Of a stretch of DNA of 33,497 bases, positions 21,050-30,555 are shown in pieces. The notes under the pieces are model-generated. The model was given only the letters and a program-made list of their open reading frames with translations. It did no database searches and had not been told where the DNA came from. The stretch is from assembly GCA_040143965.1 (NCBI GenBank), contig JASJQH010006950.1, positions 1-33,497 of the forward strand. The letters are read 5' to 3'. The DNA comes from Basidiobolus ranarum. Taxonomy: Eukaryota; Basidiobolomycota; Basidiobolomycetes; Basidiobolales. How positions within the stretch are numbered: position 1 is the stretch's first letter; each line of letters begins with the position of its first letter. The position numbers and the translations under genes are program-made.

Positions 21050-22346
21050 ATGAAAGATGATACCAAAGATACAAAAAACGGCCGTCAAGATGTTCTTGCT
21101 TTAAAACAAAAACTTGCTGATACACTTGGTGAAAACGGTCCTCTCTACTGGAACGCTTTGAAGGATTTCGTCACTGGAAAACTCAATAGACAAGAATTCG
21201 ATTTCTACGCAAATCTGTACATTCCCAGAGAACATGGTATTTTATTCTGACTGATTGTCATTAATGTCACTTGATCTTGTTGTATTTTTTTCCTTGTCTA
21301 ACTTTGAATGTATAGTCAAACTACATAATGCTTTCATCTTGGCCAATATTTCAAATGCTCAGAAAGCTGCGCCCCCACCACCTAGTCAACGCTCCACAAA
21401 ATGGTTGAAACGTAAGAAAGATCGTACATCACTAGAGAAAGACCCCAAGAAGAAGAAATTAAGGCAGGATATATTATCATTAAAGAAAGCAGATCGCGAT
21501 CGAATCAAAGTCCTTTTGGTAATTACTCTCTGACAAGTTTTCTCTTCTGAGTCAAGTGCCTGTTGTTTTATTAATATCTTAACTTTGTAGAAAACGCGTA
21601 GTACTCCCGCCAAGCCTCTTCCTTTGAGGTCAACCTCTCGCAGTATTCCCTTTCCCCCCGGTAGCATTCCGCCTAGTAAGAGTAAATCAAATTCCTCAAC
21701 TTTCTTCAAATGTACTTATTTTATGCATCGTAGATTACATCAGTGAAGTGAACAAAGGATATCAAGCACCTTTATGCTATGATTCTAAAGAGCTCCCTGA
21801 TGGAGAAATACTACACGAGAGAATGACCACAATAGCATTGGAACATGGATTACTGAACGGAGTCACCCCTGACAGTATTGAAGTTCTTCAATACGCCCTT
21901 GAGGTAAACATGGTTGAGCATTGTACTTTGTCTGTATTCCCAAGAGCTTATCATTTCCATTGCAACTTTTACTTCAGAGCCATCTTAAGACCATCATTAG
22001 CAATTGTATATATAAAGTCCGGTGTAATCGGTCCATGGGCATCATCACCTCCGATGCGCCATCGAATCTTCGTGAGCGTAGTGATATATTCTTCAAGAAA
22101 AACCTAGCCAAAAGTGTATATGAGATGCAGCCGACCAAGCTTAGTGCACCTCCGCCCAAAACGTTGCTTCGTTTACGAGATCTTGCGTTCTCCTTCGAAA
22201 TAGCTCCGTTTACGATGATTGAGATGCCCCTGGTTGCTGAGAGACTGACCTCCATATTATACGAAGACACTGACGATGAGGGAGGAGAGGAGGAAGAGGA
22301 GGAGGACGAGGAAATGGAGCATGATACGCGCGTCATTAAGATTTAA
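21050..22346 (+). CDS. HFI1: SAGA complex subunit Hfi1/Ada1 (TADA1)
   Basis: Structural adaptor of the SAGA histone acetyltransferase coactivator; its histone-fold pairs with Taf12 in the SAGA core. Exons 21050-21236, 21316-21518, 21591-21675, 21734-21903, 21978-22346 give 337 residues, similar to animal TADA1 and shorter than yeast Hfi1. The N-terminal Tad1 domain reads LKQKLADTLGENGPLYWNAL, FVTGKLNRQEFD, and across the first splice VKLHNAFILANI. A basic, proline-rich linker follows. The histone-fold region begins around 185 (ERMTTIALEHGLLNGVTPDS, then SHLKTIISNCI). Near the C-terminus LLRLRDLAFSFEIAP precedes an acidic run at about 315-330. Divergent from APA2. Confidence 0.92.
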
Positions 22347-22903
22347 ACTTGGCTATATCTGTATGTTAAAAATAATTCAGCGTCTCTGTCGCTATACCTC
22401 TTATTTTCTCCTTTAGCTGTCCATATGTATAAATAGAGTTATTTCCACTTCCTTTTATCTTCTTTATTATGCCATGTGTGTCTATTGCCTTCACTGCTTG
22501 CAACTATGGCCCGAGTGAGAGAGCTAACACGTCGGTTAATTTTGGATTTTGGCTAGACTCCATAAATCTCATGTTGACCAATAAAGCGAAATAGAGCTTT
22601 GGTTCACAATTCTTTCTCTGCTCATGCAAACTGACTGCACTGACGCTATGTAACAACGAGATTTATCATGAGCATTTATCTAATGATCGAATGATCGAAT
22701 GATCGCACAGATTCGTAAATATCTGTGACGATACATGTTTGTTCCAATCAGATATGATCTCTATTAGACCAATAGAATCTGCTATGCTGGCTTTTATACT
22801 CAATCAACTAATAGGTAAGAGGAAGCTCGGAAAGAATTACTTCAATACTTAGACTAATTGTTGCCTTGCCACACGTTACTTGGTTAGCAGTAAACATACA
22901 GTC
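22347..22903. promoter_or_regulatory. HFI1 3' flank and WBP1 promoter
   Basis: No gene is seen. It holds an 8-base tandem repeat at 22682-22705 and a TTTTATACTC element near 22793, about 110 bases before the WBP1 ATG. Confidence 0.45.
22682..22705 (+). repeat. (AATGATCG)3 tandem repeat
   Basis: Three perfect 8-base units, each including GATC, in the gap between HFI1 and WBP1, about 200 bases before the WBP1 start. Confidence 0.8.
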
Positions 22904-24548
22904 ATGCGTCTGTTGTATTCTTTATTGACTTTGGTACCTTGTTGTTTGCTTGTCTCCGCAAAATCATTATCTGGAAACAAGGTTTTGGTAGTGTTAGATG
23001 ATATTGCTACCAAAGATCAATACTCCATTTTTTTCAATTCTTTAACTGGTAAACACCCATATACATTTATCAATATATGCCCATTTCCTTACGTTTCTGT
23101 TTTTCAGACCGCGGTTTTAGCTTGACATTTAACGGGGCCACCGACTCTTCGTTAAGCCTGATTCAGTATGATGAACGTAGCTTTGATCACCTTGTGTTAT
23201 TCTCTCCAGACACTAAAAGTAGTATTTTGTGTTTTTATATCTTCTCGTACCAGAGCACTAACCGCTGTACTCAATAACTTTTGTTAGAATATGGAGGCTC
23301 ACTGACAGCTGCTACTTTGGTCGATTTTACCAACAAAGGAGGAAACGTTTTGGTAGCAAGTAGTTCTAATGTAAGCCCGGTGATACAGCAATTTGCTGCC
23401 CAAGTGGGTATTGATTTTGATGACCAAGGAACAAGTGTTATTGATCACTTTCAATACAACGACACCTCGGCACATACAGTGATTGCTTCCAACCATTTCA
23501 CCCCATTGACAGCCATTCTCAGCCCTAACGTTAGACAAGGAGCACCTGTTCTATTCAACGGTGTCGGTCATCTTACTTCTCCCCATCTCTACACCACAGC
23601 AATTTTGAAGGCTGGTCCCACCGCCTACTCGTATGAAACTAAGGAAAATGTGATTGTTGACGATGATATTACATTGATTGGAAGTGAAATCGCTTTAGTC
23701 AGCTCTCATCAAGCGCTCAATAACGCAAGAGTCACTTTCTCCGGATCTCTTGATTTGTTCAGTGATAGGTTGGTCAAGCAAATAATGCCTTTCGTGATCC
23801 TATTAAACTTATGAACCTTACAAATAGATTCGCTACTTCTCCAGTTAAGGTCCATGGTTCTGAGCAAAAGTATTCATCATTCATCCGAGATTAATCCATC
23901 AAAGACGTTATTAAGCCAAGTTTCTCTTTTAGATATGTTAAATCTGGTAATGAAGCTTTCTTCAACGAATTAAGCCAATGGACTTTCCAAGAAAAAGGAG
24001 TCCTCAAAGCTGTCAATGTTAAACACCATAAGGTTGGAGAAGAAGAGTTCCCTGGCTGGTACAGAATCAATGACCAAATCGTAAGTCGATAAAATTCATA
24101 ACGCAGGAGTATTTCGTAAAATTAATCGGATTCTTGTCAGGTTTACGAAATTGAACTTTCGGAATACTTCAATGATCAATGGCATCCATATGTGGCCCCA
24201 GATGTTCAACTTGAGGCCATTATGTTGGATCCCTATGTTCGTGTCACATTGAATCAAACCCAAAATCAGTCTCCTAGCAGCACTAAATACGTCGGACTCG
24301 TGGGACTCCCAGATGTCTATGGCGTGTACACCCTTCAAGTCAATTACAAGAGACATGGTTTATCTTACGTGGTAGAGAAAGATGTGGTACCAATTAGACC
24401 ATATCGCCACAATGAATACCCTAGATTTTTGACCGTAGCATATCCTTACTATGCTAGCTCTGGTTCCATGCTTGTTGGATTCATTGTGTTCTCCGCTGTC
24501 TGGCTTTACAATCGTGATGCTGGAGCACCCAAAAAGAAAACCAACTGA
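22904..24548 (+). CDS. WBP1: Oligosaccharyltransferase 48 kDa subunit (Wbp1/OST48)
   Basis: Non-catalytic essential subunit of the oligosaccharyltransferase that N-glycosylates proteins in the ER lumen. Exons 22904-23048, 23108-23218, 23288-23768, 23828-23869, 23933-24080, 24141-24548 give 444 residues, standard for the family. A signal peptide covers about 1-19 (MRLLYSLLTLVPCCLLVSA). The luminal part opens with KVLVVLDD and includes LVLFSPDTK, an EYGG-like KYGGSLTA and DVYGVYTLQVNYKR. A TM segment lies at about 412-432, followed by a short tail ending KKKTN; Lys at -3 and -4 form the dilysine KKxx ER-retrieval signal. Exon 4 is a small 42-base exon. Confidence 0.97.
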
Positions 24549-24839
24549 TATGCACCTTTATGCTTGTATTTGATCTCTGTATCATCATTTTCCTTTCTAT
24601 TTAAAATGATTTTAATAAAATTCCATGTCTCGGTTAGTCCCTCTTCGGATACAGTGAGTGTATGATGAAGTAAGCTTTAAAATCAATCATGCGTTCATTA
24701 CCACCTATAAGATCAATCGTATGTTCAAACCCAATCCTTTTATTACCACCTGCTTTCATCCGATTGTTGGTATGTCAAGGGGGTATTCGTCTTAGTTGGA
24801 TCAATAGAAAACAATGGGTGGTTGAAAAAGGGAACAAGT
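24549..24839. other. 3' flanks of convergent WBP1 and uridine-kinase-like gene
   Basis: Contains AATAAA at 24614-24619 for WBP1. The plus-strand frames at 24689-25083 are antisense to the last exon of the minus-strand gene. Confidence 0.5.
24614..24619 (+). terminator. AATAAA poly(A) signal for WBP1
   Basis: Canonical hexamer about 65 bases after the WBP1 stop. Confidence 0.55.
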
Positions 24840-26078
24840 TCATTTGGGAATGGGTGAGAAGATCCTCTTTGGTTTGTAAAAAACATCGGATGCTATGGGG
24901 GGATTTTCAGATTCCTTCATGACGGGTGTAGTGCAAGTGGCTGGTTTGGTTAGTATGGCGTGGATGTGTTCGGTAATTAAATTTACAGCTACGGTGTTTT
25001 CGAACCCTCTTGGCATAATAATATCTGCACTTTTTTTGGTCTGTGGAGGATTGTTCGTTAGGACAGGAATAGAGATGAAATGAGTTGAGGTGGGATGTTC
25101 AATTACCGGGAAAATAAATTGCTCGAATGTTGGTTTACGAACATGTGTGTATCTCAGAATCACGTGTTCAATATTCCCATCTTTCTTTTGTAACTCTTTG
25201 TTGACTAGGTAAAAGAAAGGTCACTCAGATGGAGGGTTTCAATGGGTTGTTCATACAATTAAATTCACCTAAGTTTGTTAGTCTGGTATCCGCATCTACA
25301 TCGGCAAATATCTTCATCGATAGTGATTGTTGTACTTTTGAACTGAAGAGAACCAGACAACCTTCCAAGATAATCACATCAGGTAGTGGATCAGTCCAAC
25401 TTTCAGATTGAGGACATCTAGGGAATTTGATTAGATTGAATTCAACCAAAATGATATTGGCATTGTTACTGAAATTATCTACCTTTTCCAGTTGGCGAAG
25501 TCGTAGATCGGTAAATTCACCGAATTCCCTTCACGGAGTTCAGAAAGAATAGTCACTAGTAGGTCGAAGTCATACGCATCTAGATTCATTCCATTTTTAT
25601 GTTTATCAAAGATAATTCTAAATTTTAATCCTAAGTCTTCCCCGTAACTAACCTGGATGCTCAAGGTTCATATTCCCTTGTTTAGCGGCATCCAAATCTT
25701 CCCCTTCAAACTCTCTTAGAAATCGAACCAAACTCAAAACGGCGACCTTTTGTATTTGAGAGTGTTCATGAAGCTGTAAACGTTCGATAACCATGTTGCA
25801 TACTTTAGTCTAAATAGCCAACCAAAAGAAACTCAATTACTAAATGAGTTTAGATAACCTAATCCGCGGTGCTTTCGTCCCCTTCTAAACTCTTCCTAAT
25901 GTTCTAACGTACTTACCTTACCAGCCCCTGGACCGCCAGCTACTCCAATGATGAAAGGCACTTTGTTAGCATGGCTTGAACTGATCTGACTGTCAGACAG
26001 TGAGATAACGTCCGAGTTGGAAGTAGGCGAGAAAGGACGTAAACTCGGTGAGCGATAGACATTTAAGCTGGAGAACAT
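24840..26078 (-). CDS. Uridine-kinase-like P-loop protein, probably inactive (Das2-like)
   Basis: Homologue of uridine/cytidine kinases. Minus-strand exons 26078-25917, 25809-25653, 25579-25483, 25417-25269, 25204-25107, 25040-24840 give 287 residues. An N-terminal Ser-rich extension (1-40) precedes the Walker A GGPGAGKT (48-55). The fold is complete: HPDAYDFDLL (105-114), LPIYDF (129-134), DVIILEG (152-158), MKIFADVDADTRL (173-185) and a C-terminal TKKSADIIMPRGFENTVAVN. But the usual S-x-D-x-F-Y motif reads S80-L-V82-R-F-L, so the catalytic Asp is Val. The His of YDFxxHxR is W137, and the Arg-rich lid after DADTRL is replaced by NLVNKELQKKD. Yeast Das2 is likewise a uridine-kinase relative without shown activity. 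It probably binds nucleotide but does not phosphorylate uridine. Confidence 0.87.
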
Positions 26079-26635
26079 GTTGGTAATATAGAGTGATAAA
26101 GAGTGAACAGTAAATCAATGATATCGCTTTCTCTCAATGGATTAACAGTCCAATATCGTTCACAATTAATACTCGTAATTGGTGAACTTACTTGCTTGAA
26201 CTCCTCACCAACTTACTGCTCCTCCTTCACATCCCCTCATCTCTATGGTTAATCCAAGCCACCTGATCATCCATAAATCCAATCAGCAATTATCACACCT
26301 ATCATGCTAGTCACACGTAAATAGGCTGTGAATTAGAGAGTACGTCATGAAGTCACAAACACTGGTAAGCTAAACCTGTTTACCACAACTCAATGGAATA
26401 TAGAATTTGGATTTATTTGAGGAGCGAAAGATGGATTGCATACAGATGTCTAGTAAACATCTCTAGTAGGTACAAAATGAGATGGATCCAATGTTGTAAT
26501 TGCACTGACTCTGCTAGCTTCAAATGTACAACAAATAAACTGATCAACATGGTCTATATAGGGATTGAGAGCTTCAGCATCAAGACTTGGCCATGGTTAC
26601 TAATAAATATATAGGAAACCAATTCTAGTCACATT
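26079..26635. promoter_or_regulatory. Gap between uridine-kinase-like gene and NHX copy A
   Basis: Upstream of the kinase-like gene and downstream of the minus-strand NHX copy. A frame at 26393-26614 has no family features. No gene is called. Confidence 0.45.
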
Positions 26636-28643
26636 TCAATCTGTACGGGCGCCTCCTTTAATGTTAGTGAGGAAAGGTTTTAAATGTCGATTGTCGAAGG
26701 AAGTGAACCAGTGATTATCGTAGCGTGATGCAGATGTCAGTATGTGAGGCTTTTCTTCACTGAGGAGAGCCTCTTCCTCTATCCAAACAGTTGAAGAGTC
26801 CTTTTGACGCTGACTAACAGGTCGCTTCTTTCGGTTGTCTCGCTTTACAACATGGTTTGAAGGAAGGCGGGTCTCGTTCTCGGAGCTTTCGTCATCAGAA
26901 TCTTCCACCCCAGTAGCAATGTCGAGTCTGTTAAGCATGTATGGAGTGGAGCCGCCAAATACAATAACACTAACAACCACCACCATAAGGGTAGTCGTGC
27001 GAACTACTGCTCCGCCATAATCCATCATCCCAATGGCCAATACAAAGGAAACGGCACCCCGTAATCCAGCCCAAAACAAGACGAACTGATGCTTCTCAAT
27101 GATAGCTTCCCCTGGCCGTTTGAAAAAGTGTTTGGAGCCAAGATTGATAAGTTTGGAATAACCAAAGATGGCGCAATAACGTGCAATACACATAACAATC
27201 TAATCAGAGAACAGGTGGAACTTAGTATACGTTCGTAGCTGGTAAAGATAAACTTCACTTACTACGATGGCAACAATAAAGAAAGGCTGATAGATGTCAT
27301 CCACATTTGTGAACATAGTAACACCAAGATAAATGAAAATGAAATTCTCCGCTAATTTGCATAGTATGTGAAACATGTATTTGGTGGAACGTTGACATCT
27401 CACTGACATGTTGTCATAGGCGTAGTGTTTCATGGCAATGCCGGTAAACAGCAACGAAACGATTCCTAACATATAGAGAATGTGTAAACGTCAAATTGAC
27501 AGCAGTCATCCACAAGTGACCATACCTGACACCTCTAAAGCATTTGCTAGGAAATACGATCCATATGCCATTATAGTGACTAGGGCAGACTCAATCTCCG
27601 GGAATCGATGAAGTTGAGAATGCTTCAACATGAGTGCACAAGCCATACCAACCACCACTCCAATCACCATAGAAGAACTAAAGCTCACGATAAAGGTACC
27701 AATCCCCAAAATGACATTGGAAAGATGCAGATCAGAGTCATGATACTTGCGTAGAGTTCTAAATAACATTAAACACAATCGGAGATTGAGTTAGCTTCCA
27801 CAGTGGCTTGGCAGTGCAAGAGGGAATCTCTCAGGTACTTACTCATACAACACTATGGATACCGCATCATTCAAGATACTTTCTCCGAATATGATTGAAT
27901 ACAGCTTAGGATCCACTTTCAATTGCGAGAAAATGGCTAACACAGTGACCGGGTCGGTGGAAGACAGAACCGAGCCAAACATAAAACATTCGTTTAAGGT
28001 AAGATTGACTACCTCCGGACCGATAAGTGTTATAATGTAAGTAAAAGCACTAGGAGCATATTTCGAGTTGGATAGTTAGTGTCATGTGCTTATACACTCC
28101 GTTCAAAACATCTCTTACCCAATAACTAGGGCGGTAGTGAACGTTCCCAGAAGTGCAAAAACTAGTATTGTTCCTATATGCCGAAAGAATCGATACTGAT
28201 ATATAGTATATGTTATCGATTGCATTTCATGCCGCAATTTTACAATTGAAAATACTAACCCTTTTCAATTCGTATCCGGAATTCAAAATTATAGGAGGAA
28301 GAATAAGATTTAGGAAAAAGGCGGAATCAAAAGTCATCAGGTTTTGGACATTCGAGTCGGGAGAAATTCTGATTATAAAACCCACGAACATGCCTATATA
28401 ATGAACGGTTAAAAGAGTTCTTTCACAAGCTACCGGTGTATTCTGAGCCACTTGTAGTAAGGACTACTTACCAACAAAAATGGAAACGACTGACTCATGT
28501 AGGAAATGAACTTTATACAGTTTCATCTGATAGCTTATCCATAAGATGAGAAACAAAAGTGATAAGAATATCAGAATAGCCCAACTGGAGTAAAATTCGT
28601 CGTCGAGAGGCGATGCATGTTCTATCACCGTATTGTCGACCAT
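26636..28643 (-). CDS. NHX1: Endosomal Na+(K+)/H+ exchanger, NHX copy A
   Basis: CPA1-type cation/proton antiporter of the Nhx1/NHE6-7-9 branch, which alkalinises late endosomes and vacuoles. Minus-strand exons 28643-28472, 28393-28260, 28195-28119, 28049-27843, 27758-27526, 27465-27263, 27199-26636 give 529 residues. Landmarks: N-terminal TM about 19-38, [10 protein letters not shown], the pore helix [14 protein letters not shown] (ending at 102), [18 protein letters not shown], and [12 protein letters not shown] with the ion-site N188-D189 of electroneutral exchangers. Then [26 protein letters not shown] and GVEDSDDES. The cytosolic tail ends around [16 protein letters not shown], a conserved Nhx1 feature. 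All six intron positions and the middle five exon lengths (134, 77, 207, 233, 203) equal those of copy B, so the two arose by duplication. Head-to-head with copy B. Confidence 0.95.
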
Positions 28644-29642
28644 ATATCTTTAGTTGGATTGAGCTTTGGGTTACAAGTTTCGATCACAAAGAAGAAACGG
28701 ACAAAAAGATAACACTTCGACTACTCAACAGGTGAGCTCAGCAAAACAAAAACAATACAACTGTACGAACTGAGTTACCAGTAGTGGGTTCAAGTGAACT
28801 ATGTTTTCGAAAAGAAATAGCATGGCGTAGATTAATCGCGTATGGAATTTGTTGACATCATTTCATATACCCATATACCCACATACCCCGCACCGAACAA
28901 AGGTATTGGGCTAATTAATTATATTATTACTCATTGAAGATAAGCCAAATCTAGAATAGGATGTTGTTTAGAAGTCACACCTGCCAATCAGTCATGAAAA
29001 TGCTTGTTGAAGCGACTTTATTAGTTAGTCAAGTTCATAGAACCATCACGTGATTAGATCGCAATTGTGTATAACACAATAGTTGATAATCGTACTTTTA
29101 CTCGTACCTGTACCCGTACCCCTACTTAAGGCAGCAATTGCTGAAAATCAGTTTTAAGCTTATCTCAGAGCTAACCTATCATAGAATGCTGTATTTGAAG
29201 TGGCAACATCTATGGAACTGCTAGCCAAGACCCTCAGTTTATTGTCATGTAGAGTAGATAGTTGAATTGATTGACACGAGCCTCTCTCTCTCTGTACCTC
29301 AGCCCAACTTCATATCTGTCTATCTCAGCTATCTGCTTGTGCATCATTTTCATCCCATGAATGGACATACTGTGACACCAAGAAATTCCATCAATTATTG
29401 GTCAAACCACCACTCCCTATTCTACATTGACAGCCTTCAGCACTATTATTACGGCTCTTATTATACGGCTCTACCCTAGTTACCAAGGATCAATTTCACG
29501 TGCCTGAAAGATTGGTTCGTTTCGAGGTAAGAGTAAAGATAAGGATTGAATTGGATAGTATGTCTAATCAACTGTCCTATTTCGGGGGCTTTTCATATGT
29601 CTGGTGGCAGTATAAAAGTCTTACGTAGTAAGAGTCAAATCC

Positions 29643-29710
29643 ACTGATGAACAGTGTGTCGATTACTTGACAGTTCTTGTAAAACTGATGAAAAGTATGT
29701 CGATTGCTTG
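29643..29710 (+). repeat. Imperfect 41-base-period direct repeat
   Basis: Two 27-base copies at 29643-29669 and 29684-29710 match at 24 of 27 positions; both contain ACTGATGAA and TGTCGATT. Confidence 0.7.
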
Positions 29711-30447
29711 TTGCTCATAAAACGGATGAGGTATTACTTTCACCTACTTCCATTTGTTGGGTGTCGATTTCTATTTGTGCGCTCATAAGCATTTTATTTC
29801 TCACCTAGGGTTGATACGCTCCGGAGATGGCTATTGTATTGTCAGTATTTGATTACAACATTTGAAGGCAAAGAATCCGTGTCCTCAAAAATCATCTGTA
29901 CAATAAAAAATCCTATAAATCTTGGTGTAAAGCCCATTAATTACTGCTATGAGCTGTGTGTAATTGGCCATATGTAAATATGGGGGGAGGCTATAAGTGA
30001 AACTACGCTGCTTGTGAAATGTATATATGACTTAATCATTCACAAGAACTCGCTAGTTACTGCTTTTGCACTACTCAATCTTCTATAATATTTCAGCTAT
30101 TCTATTACTTCCGCATATTGGTGGTGAGTAGGGAGCGCCTAGAGTAAAAAACCTGAGATGTGAGTGGAAAAAGGTTGGAATTTGTAACTTATTCTGCTTA
30201 CTTAATGATCACTTCATCTCAATCCGTTTTTACTAGTACAGCCTAAATTGTCATTATGCAAGTTCAAGAAATTCTATAATCACACGAAATATCGAGAAAC
30301 ACGAGACAATTGTGTTGCCATCAGAAACATGGATTTTGTAGATAACAAATTGCATCCTAGTGTTTGGGTCAGTACTTGTAAATCATCCTCATTCAACTCG
30401 TCTTACCCAGATTTGTCTCATTCCCTATCCTGCTTGAGTTTTATCTA

Positions 30448-30455
30448 TGACGTCA
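30448..30455 (+). promoter_or_regulatory. CRE-type bZIP site TGACGTCA
   Basis: Perfect 8-base palindrome TGACGTCA, 100 bases upstream of the NHX copy B start. In fungi Atf1/Sko1-class bZIP factors bind this sequence in osmotic and salt stress; binding here is inference. Confidence 0.45.
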
Positions 30456-30555
30456 GAAATCAATAACCAACAATCCCTTCCTCTCCTCCTCAAAGACAAG
30501 TCTAACTTTGTAATACCTAATACAAATAGACCTTTTCTTCCAATACCTCCATCAC

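Larger units (their letters stand above)
28644..30555. promoter_or_regulatory. Long divergent upstream region between two NHX genes
   Basis: 1.9 kb, the largest gap in the window. It shows no credible gene; frames at 29267-29479 and 30248-30466 lack family features. It holds simple repeats (ATACCCA runs near 28866-28890, GTACC-type runs near 29103-29125, CT repeats at 29281-29292), a 27-base direct repeat (29643-29710) and a TGACGTCA element 100 bases before copy B. Confidence 0.5.

Noticed and set aside
24895-25083. Plus-strand hydrophobic 62-residue frame that looked like a small membrane protein
   Set aside because: It lies antisense to the last exon of the uridine-kinase-like gene, whose TKKSADIIMPRGFENT block is strongly conserved; hydrophobicity comes from the complementary codons.
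28866-29125. ATACCCA / GTACCC runs resembling telomeric repeats
   Set aside because: The units are irregular and short, and flanking genes are single-copy housekeeping genes; a simple-sequence origin is more likely.
29224-29229. GCCAAG PacC/Rim101-like site in the NHX gap
   Set aside because: A single 6-base match is expected by chance in 1.9 kb, so it gives no support for pH control.
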